Assembly (NCBI GenBank): GCA_002261195.1
Contig: MVBO01000003.1
Location: forward strand, 384,994 to 448,993
Length of the DNA stretch: 64,000 bases
Source: Bifiguratus adelaidae
Lineage: Eukaryota > Mucoromycota > Endogonomycetes > Endogonales
Reading direction: 5' to 3'
Shown here: positions 36,008 to 47,531 of the stretch, in pieces
How positions within the stretch are numbered: the stretch's first letter is position 1
How the letters are laid out: each line of letters begins with the position of its first letter
Position numbers and translations under genes: made by a program
The notes under the pieces: model-generated
The model's database searches: none
What the model was told of the DNA's origin: nothing
The model's input: only the letters and a program-made list of their open reading frames with translations

Positions 36008-36035
36008 TAATTATTGTACCTCTTTTTCATGGAGT

Positions 36036-38350
36036 ATGGCCTATGTCACATCGTTACCGTATGATGCTGCTTCATTGAAGTGGAATGAGCAGCAGACGTT
36101 GAATGAGCAGCATCAGTATTGTTACTGCGGGAAGGATCGGAATTTGCTCGATGTCGAGTTGCAATGTCAAGGTTGGGCGATGGACATGTCACACGAAGGA
36201 GGGATTAACATTATGTCATGTAGAGTGTCGAAACTGGTTTCATTCGGCCTGTCTGACGCTGAACTCGCCTCCCATACTGCCATTCATTACAAACTACAAG
36301 CTTATCTGTCGCAACTGTGTCGACTCTGCCGCCAGTGAAGATGACGCGACTATTCAGGGTCGTGAACACTTTGAGAGGACGACGGCGGGATGGAAAGAAA
36401 TCAGCGCAACGACTTTTGCGAATCTCATCATGAAGAAACTCTTGGAGCATCATGATCCACAAAAGGGCAAACGGGCATTTGATGGCAAGAACGCAGAGGA
36501 ACTGCAACTGATGCGACCTCAGCAGTACTACTTTAACAAGAAGGATCACATCGTCCCCTTTGTGGACGCGAATTGGAAGGCACTGTGTACAGATCGAGTG
36601 CGGACGTCGACATGGTGGGCTACATTGGGCAGTTGTATATACAGTTCGGGCGACATGTTTATGGCTAAGGATGAGCGCAGTCGATCTGCTGCTTCAGACT
36701 TTACGCTGGCTGATGCCAACCTGTGGAATATTAGACCTGTCCATTCTCGAGTAAGTTGTAAACTTCCAATGCGGAGTTATTTGCTCAATCTAGCCAGATG
36801 GCCAATGTCAAACCTACCCCACATTCAAGTCGGCCGGCGCGAGATAAACGGAAACATGATGCCAGTATGGGGTTTGGTAAGGACTATGGTGTGCGGAAGG
36901 TAAACACGCCTTACTCACCTCTCATCAAGAACAACCTGCGTGGAAGCGTCAAGTCGTGGCATCTACTGTTCTGTCGTCCAGCTCTCCTGGTTCACCCAAT
37001 GCACAATCTCCAGCCTCCTCAAGTACAATTGTCTTCCCCTCTTTGACACATGAACATCCCTTTAACCGACACGGTTTCAAGTATATCCCATGCGAGTCCG
37101 ATCTCAACCTAAGACACTTGCTATACCGACAATGTGACAATCCTCTGGGTGGCATGACCATATCACAAACCGACACGAGCATGTACTCCATTGTTAGCGA
37201 TGACGGCTTGACTGTGACGACAGACAAGGGCTTTCGGATGGTCCGAACAAATGTCGGCGTGACCGAAGGATCCTGGTACTGGGAATGTATCGTCGATCGA
37301 GCAAATGATGGACAAGGCGGCTCACGTCAACAGCCGCATGTCCGTCTTGGTGTTGCTCGACGCGAAGCAAATCTTAACGCTCCCGTTGGCTTTGACGGCT
37401 ACTCTTATGCCGTACGTGATCTCACTGGCGAGAAGGTGTTCTGCTCTCGGACACATCCTTATATGGAATCGTTCTCCACTGGCGATGTCATTGGCTTTCT
37501 CATCGAATTACCCGAATCTGATCCGTTCTATGTCCGTGAGGTGCATCGCAAACGTATACCCATCAAATTCAAAGGTCGTCTTTGGTTCGAAGAAAAGGAA
37601 TATCAAGTCACGCGACGGATGCGCGATTTGGCCGATCCGTTCAAGGAGGAATCGGACAAGGCCAATGGCTCACAAAAAGGTTACGCGGCACAGAAAAAGC
37701 AGGAGCATGTCAAGAGTGTTCGTGGAGGTAGCAAAAAGAAACAAGACGATGCGGCTGCGCCACTGCCAACGATCCATGGTTCCAAGATCACCGTATTCAA
37801 GAACGGTGTATGTCAAGGTGTCATGTTTGAAAACCTGTTGGATTTCGTGGCCAATGCGGGTGGAGAAGCCGACATGAAGCGTCGGCGGTCATCCAGTACC
37901 TCCAACAGCTATTGGTCTTCCGATCCTCAAACACAGGATGACGGGACGCTTGGCTATTACCCAGCCGTTAGTGTCTTCAAGGGTGGAACGGTGACCTGCA
38001 ATTTCGGTCCCCAATTTGTCTTTCCTCCACCTCAACCGAACTCAGCACCCGATACCTCAAGCACCCACTGGAGACCGATGAGTGAACGATACACAGAGTA
38101 CATGGTGGAGGAGTGTCTCTGGGACATTTTGGATGATTTGGAAGGTTGGTGGGAACAAGGAGCGGCTGACGAGGAGGAGGAAGCCGAGCAGGCGGCCAAA
38201 CGGGATTTGGCTGCCAATGTATTACGAGAGTTAAAGGAAGGAGACGTGAGCGAGAGTAAGACTGGGGAGGGGGATCTGGTGAAGCAGGAGTCAGCCTCTC
38301 CACCTATGGCTGCCTCTACACCTCCATCAGCAGAACCTGTCGTGACATGA
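36036..38350 (+). CDS. Ash2, COMPASS H3K4 methyltransferase subunit
   Basis: Subunit of the Set1/COMPASS complex that activates H3K4 methylation. Exons 36036-36171, 36224-36750, 36798-36876 and 36930-38350 give 720 aa. N-terminal atypical PHD-like finger (about 32-70): CYCGKDRNLLDVELQCQECRNW, FHSACL, LICRNC. Winged-helix-like region (about 90-230) with TTAGWKEISATTFANLIMKKL. SPRY domain (about 320-480) with VSDDGLTVTTDKGFRMVRTN, GSWYWECIVD, RLGVARREANLNAPVG, YSYAVRD, and the C-terminal SDI-like segment FKGGTVTCNFGPQF. The acidic tail is low complexity. The first intron uses GTTGGG as donor. Start ATG lies 28 bp after the preceding stop. Confidence 0.95.
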
Positions 38351-38393
38351 TTGCAAATGTATTGTGTACTTTCAATATCAAAGACACATTAAC

Positions 38394-39681
38394 CTACGAA
38401 GAAAGCTGGTGCTGCGATCCTAAAGCCACCACCAACATAGACAAAATCATACATCCGATGCCTACAAAAGTCTCCTTGATCCATGTGGTGGGAAGGGAAA
38501 TCATGCCCTTGCAGTCAACCTTGTGACAAATAAAGAAGACGTAGAAGGGAGGAAAGACGGTGTAAAGGAATTGAAAGACAAAGAAGCTACGTCCGTCGAT
38601 CAATTAAGGTCGCGGCATGAAAGACACCATACGTTACCTGAAAAGGGTATTGAAGGTACTTTGAACGCAGTTGCCAAAGGTGTGGAGGGCAGCTGCCGTG
38701 ATCAATAGGGTAATGGACGAACAGACCTCTTGTGATCCAGCTGACCTTTTGAGCGACTCGGTATTGGTGTATCCATTCATGCCATGCTCGTCTACGGCAA
38801 TGAGCGTATCGTTGCTGTTGCTTGCGTTCATGCCCGGCTCGTCTGCGGAAATGCTGACGTGTCCATTAACACCCGTCTCGTCATCCTCTTCCAACGCAAT
38901 GGGTTGCTTCTGCTTCTTGTGTTTCTTTTCCTTCTCCGGCAAGTTGTGCATGTAAAGCCGGGTGTAATTGATCACGAGAGCGATATCCGTAGCAAGACCT
39001 GTATACCGTCAGCCGAAGTCCGCAAGTGATGCGTTTAATTTTACCTTGCCACTTGAAGAAGAGAGCGTCCAGAGGCCAAGGCAGCAAAAAGACAACCAGT
39101 GTACAGATTAGGTATTGCGCGACAAGGAACGTGCCCAGATACTGATACCTAGGTCAATGCTCATCAATGCCTTTCGCTCTCGATCGCACGCCCGGTACAC
39201 GTACCCTTCCTTATGTCCCTCACACACGAGAATCAAGAGGATAGCAATCTCGGCCGTGTTATGTGACATGCCAAAAGGCGTCCAAACCTTTCCTAAGTCC
39301 AACACCTCGAATCCCAAGGTCGCTACCGCTGTCGCAATCATGTAGACAGCCACGGCACAATTGAGTGGATTCTTTGCGATCTTGCCTTGTCGTTTGCACA
39401 CCTTGACGGCGACATAGGCTGATATCAGACAGACGACGACACTAAAGACCGTGACGGCGTCACGGACATTCCAGTCGTTATCTACAGACGCCGTGAGCTC
39501 AGGCGTCCTATACCTATCACATCTACCACTGACCTTCAATTGGCAATGACCATGATGGATAGCCTGTGAGCCGAGATAATGTATTGTTGGGAGCACCTGC
39601 TAGTGTATGTCTCCACTGACCATGAGCTATTGCATATCGGAGGTCGCTAAACATGAGTGTTGTGTTGGCGGTGACGGCCAT
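38394..39681 (-). CDS. Unidentified multi-span membrane protein
   Basis: Exons, minus strand: 39534-39681, 39205-39481, 39045-39148, 38638-38998 and 38394-38586 keep frame for 360 aa. About seven hydrophobic spans: VTVFSVVVCLISAYVAV, CAVAVYMIATAVATLGF, AEIAILLILVC, FLVAQYLICTLVVFLLPW, ITLLITAAALHTFG, FVFQFLYTVFPPFYVFFIC, and IGCMILSMLVVALG at the end. A charged loop (EKEKKHKKQKQ, then acidic Asn/Asp-rich repeats EPGMNAS and EHGMNGYT) separates spans 4 and 5. The N-terminus has sequons (NTT, NNT) suggesting an outside location. Layout resembles a seven-helix receptor, but no family signature is recognised. A TATA box lies 150 bp upstream. Confidence 0.75.
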
Positions 39682-39830
39682 GGCGGAGGGATGGATCACT
39701 TCCAATAATGGGATGTTGGTGGTGCTGGATAGATGAGCAAGAATAGGATCGTTTAAGCGGCCAGAAAGATATCCTACGGGACAAGCCGAGAGAGAAAGGT
39801 GTACAGGAGGCGCCGTACGAGGCCCAATCT

Positions 39831-39837
39831 TTTTATA
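39831..39837 (-). promoter_or_regulatory. TATA box of the membrane-protein gene
   Basis: TATAAAA on the minus strand, 150 bp before ATG 39681. Confidence 0.5.
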
Positions 39838-40272
39838 CTACCGGGCGCTTGTCCCGCCTTGTGAACCCAACGTGGCGTGTCACGTGGATAGATCGGCCCG
39901 AAAGTGGGGCTTTGCTCAGGCTATGCTTGTGCGAGGTGAGGCGCCACACTGCATGGCTGAGGAGCAAAGCAGGTAAGGGGGACTATCTTATAACATTACA
40001 AGCGAAAGGGAAACTCTCACATACACACACACACATACAGAAGGATAACTTGGACAAAATTCGAGAGAGAGAAATGAAAAGTCAGAATGAAGGTTATAAA
40101 ACAAGCGTAATGTTTAGGATGAAGGTTGTGCCTGCAACTCTATGCTGAAATGATGTGAGGTTGGCCACAACAAGGTGCCTATATGGACAGGCATGAATTC
40201 GATGTTGTCATGTACGGGGCGAGAATAAAACCTCCTTGTCTTCTTGTCTTCCTCTCTCTCGTGCTAAACCGC
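39838..40272. other. Intergenic
   Basis: No gene. Contains a short (AC)6 run at about 40023-40034 and the 3' flank of the G-alpha gene. Confidence 0.55.
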
Positions 40273-41535
40273 TTACAAGAGACCTAAATCGCGAAGATTG
40301 GACTGTATAATGATATCGTTGACAGCGGCCATCACGAACTTGATCTGATTTGTGTCTGTTGCACAGGTGAAGTGTGTATAGATTTGCTTTACGTCGCTTT
40401 GGTTAAGAGATACGAATCGATTCAAAATGTAATCGCTTGCTGCGTCAAAGTTGTCGCCGCCGTCGTAATCGGGAAAGTAAAGATGCATTGGCGACGTGGA
40501 GAGTTTCTCTCTAAACAAATCGACCTTATTAAGGAACAGAATGATGGATGTTTTGGTAAACCAGCGAGAGTTGCAGATACTATCGAAAAGCGTCAAAGCT
40601 TCTTGCATACGGTTCTAGTAAAGAAGGAAAGCGTCAATAAACGAGTATAGCAAGAATGCTCATGTTCAGGCAATAACACGTACCACAGTCTCGTCTTCCA
40701 GAAGCAATTGATCATATTCGGAGATAGCCACCAAAAAGATAATGGCCGTGACATTTTCAAAGCAGTGAATCCACTTCTTTCGCTCACTCCGTTGTCCTCC
40801 AACATCAAACATACGATAAGTCAAGTCACCTATGATGAACGTTGTCTCTGTGATGCCGGTCGTTTTTACGCGAGATCGAAGAACGTCTTGATCACTGGGG
40901 ATATAATTGTGGCTGGCAATCCTATCTATCGAGTCGAAATAGCTATGGAATCACACTTTGAGCATCGTTGGCAAAAAAGGGTTCGATCCAGGGTACTCAC
41001 TACTTTGCGGAGTCATTCAGTTGGTATTCACGGCTCCTCGTAAAGACCACGCCCAAATTCTCGTCCGCCCAAAGGTTCTTGATGGCCAAAGCCACACCAG
41101 CAGGCAGCTCATCACCTTCAATCTGATTGGGAAGACCGAGTATAACGGCTGCATGTTGACGGTTCACCGGATTGGTAAGCGGTACGCCCATATTCTCCAT
41201 GGCCTCGAGGATAACTCGCATAGACTGAATGGTGTTGCTAAAGATGATCTCCTTGAACGATTCCCGCTCGTCGCGGGAGTAACCTCCGTCGTGTATGAGC
41301 TTCATCTGCTTGAGAATGGTGGACTTGCCAGATTCACCAGCACCTTTTAGAGCCGTGTCAGTGCGTCCAAACTCCATCTCCTCAAGATATTGCAAGCTAC
41401 GACCCCTGACAGCTTACCTAGCAACAACATCTTGACCTCATTGCGCATGTTGATCCTCTCTCGCTTCAGCTGTTGATCAATCTCATCATTCTTGCGCTTG
41501 CCCACGTCCTCTTCTGCTGACATACACCCTCCCAT
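40273..41535 (-). CDS. Heterotrimeric G-protein alpha subunit
   Basis: GTP-binding switch coupling membrane receptors to cAMP or MAPK pathways at the plasma membrane; 353 aa. Exons, minus strand: 41418-41535, 41001-41343, 40684-40942, 40273-40614. Seen: myristoylation site MGGCMS with Cys4 for palmitoylation, P-loop GAGESGKS, switch [10 protein letters not shown] (Arg and Thr kept), switch [14 protein letters not shown] (catalytic Gln), NKVD, and TCATDT. The C-terminus is SNLRDLGLL, lacking the Cys at -4 found in pertussis-toxin-sensitive forms; this tail decides receptor specificity. Length and N-terminus place it near the fungal Gpa1/Gna-1 group, but the subgroup is uncertain without a tree. 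Confidence 0.96.
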
Positions 41536-42086
41536 GGTGACGACTTGTATGCAACAACCAAGGGTGTATTATGTCAAAGTCGAGAGTAAAAGAGACCCCA
41601 AAGACTTGAAAGTTGAATCGTCACACAGGGAGCAAGATGTACGTCAAGGTGCACGACAAAAGTAGACTACAGGACAGGGTTCAACAAGGTAGAAGCAGAG
41701 ACTAAAAGCACCTACCAACGACAGTCTTGCCGCCCAGAGATGCACCAACAGAAACAAACGCCTGCACTTCTGTCGGACGACGATATGAAGCGTTGTGTGA
41801 CGTGAGTGAGCAAACAGGTTTCTGTCTGCAAACGGGTCGATCTTCACGGAGGGGATCAAGAATCTTGCGCGCGGTGGAGCGGGTAGTGTTTCAGAGACGT
41901 TATAATTGTCAAGAGACGCAAAGATCCACGTCGTGCGGTGGGTTTAATAACAGGTATATGATCGTGTACACGGCCCGAGGAAAAGGAGATCAAGGTTAAT
42001 GAAGTTTAGACTCTTGTTATTGACGTGTATTTGTAGTCCTATGGAATGTCGAGGATTCCCGTGATGTACAACTTTGTTCACTTTCT
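41536..42086. other. Intergenic, G-alpha promoter and C2-gene 3' flank
   Basis: No coding evidence on either strand. Confidence 0.55.
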
Positions 42087-42550
42087 CTACATCATGCGAT
42101 CAAAACGCATCTTGAGTTGAATCATGTTGTTGGAAGGATCGTTGGGAATTTTGACCCTGGAGGAAGTGTGAGGAACATTGGGTTGGTACCGCTCGCTACT
42201 ACTTACCATTCCTCCATATCACCTTGTTGGATGACCTTGTCGAGCTTGACTTTGCAGGCGTTGCTGTCCTTGTCACCACCAGAGGTCATGTTACCGTCCA
42301 ACATGCGAACATTGAGACAGTCTTGTCCCGGACCGACTTGGAAGGTGAAATCCTGGTTCCATTGGCATTTCTTGTCCTTGCGTGTACGTTGAGTTTGTTG
42401 GTTGCCGCTACCAGAGCGGCCAGCTGCCGAGGAGATCCAAAGCTCGCAGCAATCGCCATCGGAATTGGATGCGTGGCGTTGGCTGGAAGGATCGTTCTTG
42501 TCACGAGCGCCGCAGACAGTGACCTTGAGAGTACCTTGGTTGGAGTTCAT
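42087..42550 (-). CDS. Small single C2-domain protein
   Basis: A protein of 137 aa that is essentially one C2 domain, a beta-sandwich that binds membranes, often with calcium. Exons, minus strand: 42207-42550 and 42087-42156. Seen: first strand GTLKVTVCGARD, a Ser/Asn/Gly-rich insertion (SGSGNQQTQRTRK) replacing part of loop 1-2, KKCQWNQDFTFQV (the usual NPxWNExF strand), LNVRMLDGN, ACKVKLDKVIQQGD, and last strand NMIQLKMRF. Some loop acidic residues are present (DKNDP, DKD), but the canonical Asp set is incomplete, so calcium binding is uncertain. A TATA box lies 54 bp upstream. Similar stand-alone C2 proteins are common in fungi. Confidence 0.82.
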
Positions 42551-42603
42551 GTTGCTTATCGTCTTGGACTGATGATGGTCCTTCAAGTGGGTGGGTCTCT
42601 CGC

Positions 42604-42610
42604 TTTTATA
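42604..42610 (-). promoter_or_regulatory. TATA box of the C2 gene
   Basis: TATAAAA on the minus strand, 54 bp before ATG 42550. Confidence 0.55.
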
Positions 42611-43026
42611 CCCGTGGGTGGCGAATATATCACATGTATTTGGCACGTTCATGTCCGGTATGCCATTGTAGAGCTGTGGCGTAAAGGACCATGGTCCATC
42701 CGGTATGGAGCAAGCGTCTTGCGAATCATGTGATCTTCGCTAAGGTTTCAGGAGCAAGCAGGTTCAAGACCAGCTCCTTGCGCCTTGCCTATGAGTGTGG
42801 GGCCTCTTTTGGCCCAATAGGAGCCTGCCAATCTTCCCTGATCGGCGATCACGCGAGCTATTGTATTGAGGGGTTGAGCAGGGCGCTTACAGGGGAATGG
42901 CCGGTGATTCGCTTCTGGCGTTGGGATAGCCAAATCATGATTGTGGATCGGGTACCCTGTCATTGTCCTCCAAAGGCTCTGATTCAAGATCCAAACCTGC
43001 GCAAAACCAATTCCCCCTTGCGAATA
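42611..43026. other. Divergent spacer C2 gene / aldo-keto reductase
   Basis: No gene seen. Promoter of the reductase is expected in the right half. Confidence 0.5.
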
Positions 43027-44212
43027 ATGTCCATTGTGTTATGGAACGGGGTATCTATGCCGGTTCTTGGGTGTGAGTAAACAGGTGACTAGCAAGTTGC
43101 GCTCTGAATAGTGTCTTGTAGTGGGAACCTATCGCCTACGTGAAAAGGAGGTGCTGCGGGAGGTGGTGACAGAAGCGATCCGGGTCGGTTACCGGTGCTT
43201 TGGTAGGTTTTGCACCCCCGAACGTGTCGTCATGCCGAGTGTTGACAATTCGAGTAGACACCGCGGCCGTCTATCGAAATGAAAAAGCCTTGGGCGAGAT
43301 CCTTCGCGAGGTCATCGCGGATCCGTCCTATGGTGTGAAACGAGAGGACCTCTTTATCGTGAGTAAATTGGGTAAGGCATCGGTCTTGCTGAGGACACTG
43401 CTCGCGTCTCATACCCCGTCTCTTAGCGCCCAAAGACCAAGGATACGGACCATGCAAGAAAGGTGAGGCGACTCAAGGCTCGCCAAGACGTTTTGAAATA
43501 CTCAATGCCGAGAGTAGCGTTTTACGATTCGTTGAGCAAACTGGATCTGGACTATATTGATCTCTACTTGATCCACTGGCCAGGGTAAGCCCAATCATGC
43601 CGCTTTCGGCATCTTATCCAATCACACAGAACCCAAAAAGTCCCACCGACATCGCCCATCAACCAAGAACGTCGCTTGGAATCCTATCAAGCCCTCATCG
43701 ACCTTTACCGTACCACCGCCCAATTACGCGCCATCGGCGTCTCCAATTACACCCCAGATCATCTCGCTCCCCTCCTCAAGCTCTATAAACCCCATGTGCT
43801 CCAAGTGGAAATGCACCCCCTCTATCCACAATCGGCGCTGCGACGTCTATGTGCCCGGGACGGCATTGTCATCACCGCCTATGGAAGCTTGGGCGAGGGT
43901 CGCCTGATTTCCGCGTACACGTCGACTCACAATACCCATCGCAACACCAATCATACGCCTATCCCTGACCAGGTTTTCAAGGTCCTGGAAGACGTAGCTC
44001 AAAAACACCACAAGAGCGTTGCGCAAATCCTTCTGAAATGGGGTGTTGAACATGGCGTAGCTGTGATTCCTAAAGCCAGTTCGGCCGAGCGCGTGAGGGA
44101 AAATGCAGCGTGTATGGACGATTGGACATTGGGCAAGGATAGAGAGGCCATGGATCGCTTGGTCGACTTGTGTGAAATGAAATTCGCCTGGGACCCAGCA
44201 GGGATTGTGTGA
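43027..44212 (+). CDS. Aldo-keto reductase (AKR family)
   Basis: NADPH-dependent carbonyl reductase with a TIM barrel; 309 aa. Exons 43027-43072, 43122-43202, 43258-43371, 43427-43462, 43515-43584 and 43630-44212. Seen: catalytic tetrad Asp and Tyr in DTAAVYRNE, Lys in IVSKLAPKD, His in LYLIHWPG; then RAIGVSNYTPDHL, QVEMHPLYPQ, AYGSLGEG, and the NADP pocket VIPKASSAERVREN. Five introns crowd the first half, with exons as small as 36 nt; the second half is one exon. The insertion STHNTHRNTNHT after GRLISAY is low complexity and lengthens a loop. Substrate unknown. Converges with the arrestin gene, 117 bp between stops. Confidence 0.94.
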
Positions 44213-44329
44213 TGTATAATCCGTCTATATGAAAATCATTACGCCATGACAAACATCTATATAGCCTAATATGCAAGTGCAGGGCTGAAGACATAAAAAA
44301 TTACTGCTTTGTACAAGTGAAAACAGAAA

Positions 44330-45822
44330 TCACGCTGTTTGACCTTGGTAGATTGTATCGTAATAGGTCGGTAGACTAGCGCTGTAAATCGGAAACACGT
44401 TTGCACCAGGACCAGTCGCAGTGCGGTAGCTGGGTACGCGTGCCAAATCATCTAGATAGAAGGGATCTTCCATATCCAAAGGCTCTTCGTAATGTTGAGA
44501 ATGGTGCAGATGAGGTGTCGGTGGTGTGGACGGTTCGTTCCTTCGGAAAATGGATAGAGGTCCAAGGATGGGCGAATGGCGGGGTGTGGCGTTGCGGGAA
44601 TCGGTAAGAGAGTGTTGGGTGTGCGTGGTGTTTTCGAGTGACGAGTCTGAAGAATTATGGTTCGCGAGAGCGGCCACAAGTGCGGGATCGTACGGAAGGG
44701 TCCGGAGGGCATCCTCGTATGCTGGAAGAGCATTTAATTCATTGGATTGAGAAATGGCGGAAATGATGACCGGCACCGCAGCCCGTAACTCGGAAATATG
44801 ACCATCACCATTGATCAGCGACACCGTGAATTTGAGCTTGTGTTTAATCTTCATCAAATCATTCTGTGTATCGCATATAATGTGCTGAGGCGCTTTGGGT
44901 ATCTGAAGGATTTCCACCTGTTCCCATTTGGTTCCCTCTTGTGGAAACTTGTCATTCTTGACATGCTTGATCACGCGACAATCCGTCTTTGAATGATCAT
45001 AGGCGGTGCAGGTAATATACTCCTTGAGCGTGATTGAGATGTATTGCACCTTTAAATCAGGAGCAATGGGTGATAGCTTGAACGAGACGGGCATGCGTTC
45101 TCCCTCCGCAACCGCCTTGGCGGGGATGCTGATATCATACGTCATCTTGTCCGCCCACGTATTGGCGATATTGACGGACTGCATAAATTCCATCGCTGAA
45201 GGTTGCATCGTCCTGGTGATCTTGACTTCCCGGGTTGCGTGCAGATTCATGGCAAAGGTTGGCCGTTCTGCAACAGCTTTTAACCGGTACGTCACACGTC
45301 CCATATCTGGCACGACCAGCGATTCGGGTAAGTCGCCCGGCAAAGCCAGCTCAAACGGCCACATGTGTTCCTCTGCCGTGAGTACATGGGCCTTCTTTTG
45401 CGGAGCCAAAAACGTCCAACTATGATCTATCACCACCTTGCTTTGACTAAAAAACCGTTGATGTGGTCCCGTAGCTACAATATAACCACATGTCAGTCTG
45501 TCGATCACTTGATTTTTCTTGCCGAAAAAATTTGCAAAGCACGCGCGGAAAAGAAGCGATACGCCGAAGCGGTCTCCATTCTACAAGCAATTTACCCGTC
45601 ACCCAACCGATACTTACTGTCATTCCATCCCACCTTCATCTTGCCCACAAACCTCAACTGAACACTCTTCACCTTGATAGCATCATGCAAGGCCATCGAT
45701 ACATGGCCCCGCAAAAAGCATCCTGCTGACTCTGAAGCAGAACCATGTAGTATCAAATCCGGTTCATCCAAGCGAATCTTTAGATCACCTTGTGAAAAGG
45801 AAGGCAGCGGTGTATGAACCAT
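44330..45822 (-). CDS. Alpha-arrestin (ART/Rod1-like adaptor)
   Basis: Ubiquitin-ligase adaptor that brings Rsp5/Nedd4 to membrane transporters for endocytosis; 449 aa. Exons, minus strand: 45618-45822 and 44330-45474. Arrestin-N about 10-165: DLKIRLDEPDLILHGSASES, then VKSVQLRFVGKMKVGW, and HMWPFELALPGDLPESL. Arrestin-C about 190-310: ITRTMQPSAMEFM, FKLSPIAPDLKVQYISITLKEY. The tail is Ser/His-rich, with the WW-ligand-like LPAYEDAL and LPTYYDTIY, expected to bind Rsp5. The compact head-to-tail neighbours upstream (PS synthase, ALDH8) share the strand; arrestin starts 88 bp after the PS synthase stop. Confidence 0.92.
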
Positions 45823-45910
45823 GGAAAGAGAAAAAGCGTAAGCAACATCGGGACAAGGGGCAAAAATTTATACGTGACGTGCTTTCGGGAAGCGTTATCC
45901 GAAAGGTTTG

Positions 45911-47487
45911 TCAGTCTTCAGGGCCACTGCCGACAAATTCGATTTCATCCGCATCATCAGCTTCATCACGCCACCAGAATTGCCATAGGGTATACAGGGT
46001 GAGGTTAGAGACAAAGAAGGTCCAGAAGGTTTTGACGGCGAGAGGTGCGGGGTTAGGGAATTCTCCCTGACCGAATTTCACGCAGATGATGGTCTCTGTC
46101 ATGATATTGGCTATGCAGAGCCATGCGTGCGGGCCAAACCGCGTGCATTTTCTGTCATTGGGTTGAGCAAGGAGAGGATGGGGGAAAGACAGACTTACTT
46201 GTCGGTCAAATATTGATACACTTCCCGGGTGGCTGGTAGCGCAAATAAAAAGATCATGACCACCCGGTAGGTATTGAGGGGATGCTCCGGTGGCACCCAC
46301 AAGAGGTATTTGAGGTAAAAGCAATTCAGTTCGCATTGGAGAAACTTTGAGCCGTTAGAATTGGGCCTGTGCACGCACGTGTTTTACTCACAATGACCAA
46401 TAAGCCAATCACAGCCAGGAAATTCTTGAAACTCCGCGTACTTCTCCATTCAAACTTTGTCCAATCACTTGGCGTGAATTGAAGGAACGCACGCTTGGCT
46501 TTGCCACCAAAGGTTTTGATTTGTCGAAAGCCTCGCCATGAATAGTGCTTGACTTCGAAATATTCGCAAGTCTTCATACCAAAGTAGATGCCTGCCCAAT
46601 TGCAGACTAGCACATCCAGAACCCACTACGATAGCTTAGCACGTGGGTGCACAACCTCATCTAAACACTTACGTGATCCCACCAACATTCCGCGAAATTA
46701 TTCAGTTGATGCATCAGACTATACTCCATGACTTCAAACATGACGCTCAAGATCCAACAGAACCAGTAATCGCGCAAGATGAGAGCCTTGCCGTACCAGC
46801 CAAGGACATGAGCCACCACAAAAATGTCCATAGCGCCCTAATGTGTCATCAGTGATTGGACTCTTTGATCTACCGCATAAGCTTACCGTGATATTATCCC
46901 AGGTGAGATCACAGTTCTCTGCATAAGATCGCTCGGGCAGCTCAACTCCAAGCTCAGGAGAGAGATAAGTCATCAATTTTCGCGCATCCACCTTGTCCTG
47001 TACATGGATTGTGAGGATCGAATGGATCACACTCCATCGGACGTACCTGAAACAGTAAAAAGACGAGACCCATCTGGTATAAAACACTCAAGCTTAGCAC
47101 ACCTCGCCAAAAGGCAGGATGCGGCCGCACGAATGGTCCATCCCGGAACATGAGCGTTCCAATCAAGATAAAACATGAAATGGCTCCAAAAAAACCTAAC
47201 CGTAGGTTGGTATATGGCGATGTAAGGTCGGGGTGAAGAGCCACGTAAAGCAAGACAAGCAGTAGGCTAATCAGAACGGTGAGCATGCGTGGTTGTACTA
47301 GCAAGGGTTAGTAAACGTTGCGGCCTCGAGACCACTTACAAAACAGGTTCACCGTCGGGTCTTCTGGCTCTGGGGTAAACTCGCCATTTCGCTTTGCCGG
47401 CTTCTCCAAGAGGACGTCTGTCTCTGCAATGTCGGTCTTCTCAGTTTTGACCTTGGCCGCCCGCGTATGCGGTACGTGCCTCGACAT
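45911..47487 (-). CDS. Phosphatidylserine synthase, base-exchange (PTDSS) type
   Basis: Integral ER enzyme exchanging serine for choline or ethanolamine on an existing phospholipid. Exons, minus strand: 47340-47487, 47047-47297, 46887-46997, 46673-46837, 46392-46625, 46199-46344, 45911-46151, giving 431 aa. Seen: first spans [15 protein letters not shown], then [20 protein letters not shown], the family's [63 protein letters not shown], and ICVKFG. These match human PTDSS1/2 in order. It is unrelated to Cho1, the CDP-DAG-dependent enzyme of yeasts. Charged N-terminal 45 residues are cytosolic. Start ATG 47487 is only 44 bp after the ALDH8 stop. Confidence 0.94.
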
Positions 47488-47531
47488 GACAAAGAAGTTT
47501 TGTACAGAAGTGTTCAAAATTCCGTCGTTCT

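Noticed and set aside
42748-42987. 79-codon minus-strand frame and a possible tRNA-like stretch near 42770-42860
   Set aside because: No cloverleaf with proper arms could be drawn, and the frame has no coding character.
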